NCBI GenBank assembly: GCA_910587345.1
Contig: CAJUKH010000058.1
Location: forward strand, 1-64,000
Reading direction: 5' to 3'
Source: an uncultured Oscillospiraceae bacterium
GTDB lineage: Bacteria > Bacillota > Clostridia > Oscillospirales > Oscillospiraceae
Length of the DNA: 64,000 nucleotides
The notes under the pieces were generated by a model. The model was not told the DNA's origin and did not search any database. It was given only the letters and a program-made list of their open reading frames with translations. Shown piece after piece: positions 63,504-64,000 of this stretch. The first letter of the stretch is position 1. Every line of letters begins with the position of its first letter. Position numbers and translations under genes: made by a program.

Positions 63504-63989
63504 ATGGGACTTTTAGATGAGCTGAAGCGGATCGCCCGGCCTTATGAGGATGAGGACGAGGACGATACCTTTGACGATTTCGATAGTACCGGCCGGCTGG
63601 ACCGCACTTTGGCCCGGGAGAAGCCTGCGCCCCGGCAGCAGGATACCCTTTCCCTCTTTGAGCCTGAGCGGGCCGAGCGGCGAAGCAATAAGGTGGTGAA
63701 CATCCATACCACCACCCAGCTTCAGGTGGTGCTGGTGAAGCCCGACCGGTTCGAGAACGCCGCCGAGATCGCCGACCACCTGCGGGAGAAGCGGACAGTG
63801 GTGCTCAATCTGGAGCAGACCAACAAGGAGGTTTCCCGCCGTATTCTGGACTTCCTCTCCGGCGCCGCCTACGCTCAGGAGGGCAAGGTGAAGAAGGTGG
63901 CCCTGTCCACCTATATCATCACCCCCTACAACGTGGACATTCTGGGCGACCTCATCGACGAGCTGGAGAACAACGGGTTGTATTTCTAA
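63504..63989 (+). CDS. sepF: Cell division protein SepF
   Basis: 161 aa. The N-terminal membrane-binding amphipathic helix (MGLLDELKRIARPY) is followed by an acidic linker and the SepF core domain (QVVLVKPDRFENAAEIADHL, VVLNLEQTNKEVSRRILDFL, SGAAYA). SepF polymers tie FtsZ filaments to the membrane and support septum formation. The start follows AGGAGG. The sequence right after the stop (AAGAAGCGCGG, ending at the window edge) matches the first 11 bases of the palindromic repeat found after hfq. Confidence 0.95.
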   Translation: MGLLDELKRIARPYEDEDEDDTFDDFDSTGRLDRTLAREKPAPRQQDTLSLFEPERAERRSNKVVNIHTTTQLQVVLVKPDRFENAAEIADHLREKRTVVLNLEQTNKEVSRRILDFLSGAAYAQEGKVKKVALSTYIITPYNVDILGDLIDELENNGLYF

Positions 63990-64000
63990 AAGAAGCGCGG

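Overview
The window is a 64 kb chromosomal segment around the replication origin of a GC-rich, spore-forming Clostridia bacterium. The gene content (RicT, YtvI, a Spo0A C-terminal-like protein, S-layer homology proteins, HemZ, the HlyD-like/YggS/SepF cluster) and high GC suggest an Oscillospiraceae-type gut anaerobe of the Flavonifractor/Lawsonibacter/Intestinimonas kind. The lineage is an inference from gene content only.

Layout. 1-3.6 kb: two S-layer homology proteins (one cut by the window edge, one with a parvulin domain) and two paralogous membrane-anchored proteins. 3.65-8.1 kb: aspS, whose 3' end is caught up in a 207-bp tandem repeat, a small protein, and a LysM/G5/M23 cell-wall hydrolase with a clear promoter and WalR-like sites. 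9.5-11.9 kb: darA-holB-ricT. 12.1-19.6 kb: small regulators, an SDR enzyme, a MarR regulator with a heterodimeric ABC exporter, and lexA. 19.7-34.4 kb: the conserved origin block, with jag-yidC-yidD-rnpA-rpmH leftward and dnaA-oriC-dnaN-yaaA-recF-remB-gyrB-gyrA rightward. The dnaA-dnaN gap holds DnaA boxes, a GC-rich spacer and a DnaA-trio run. 34.5-45.5 kb: SHOCT proteins, a DUF3829-like lipoprotein, an RNase HI/metallo-beta-lactamase fusion, dtd, a second MBL hydrolase, hemZ, a uridine-kinase-like enzyme, a methyltransferase, an Mrp/NBP35 ATPase, a double-GNAT protein and a frameshifted Spo0A-C-like gene. 45.5-56.1 kb: mostly leftward genes, including an ECF sigma/anti-sigma pair, an MBL hydrolase, a chain of overlapping small genes ending at a ribbon-helix-helix regulator, HtrA and YtvI. 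56.3-64 kb: miaB, a CPBP protease, mutL, hfq, an HlyD-like adaptor, yggS and sepF.

Repeats. Four long gene-free gaps (8.1-9.4, 38.7-39.9, 46.5-47.7 and 52.2-53.4 kb) hold copies of one composite repeat of about 1.1-1.2 kb, rich in hairpins and ending in one or two units of about 285-340 bp. Between copies the hairpin stems change in compensating pairs (A:U, G:U and G:C at one position), which points to a structured RNA rather than protein coding. A different palindromic repeat family lies after hfq, probably resumes at the window end, and may relate to the element duplicated at aspS.

Most notable: the gyrB-gyrA gap can form a three-way junction, and its anti-Shine-Dalgarno strand is perfectly complementary over 12 nt to the gyrA Shine-Dalgarno region. 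This looks like an undescribed translational switch on gyrA. The covarying repeats, the aspS tail duplication, the RNase HI-MBL fusion, the Spo0A-C frameshift at a GGGAAAA heptamer, and a Spo0A-box-associated short transcription unit also deserve follow-up.
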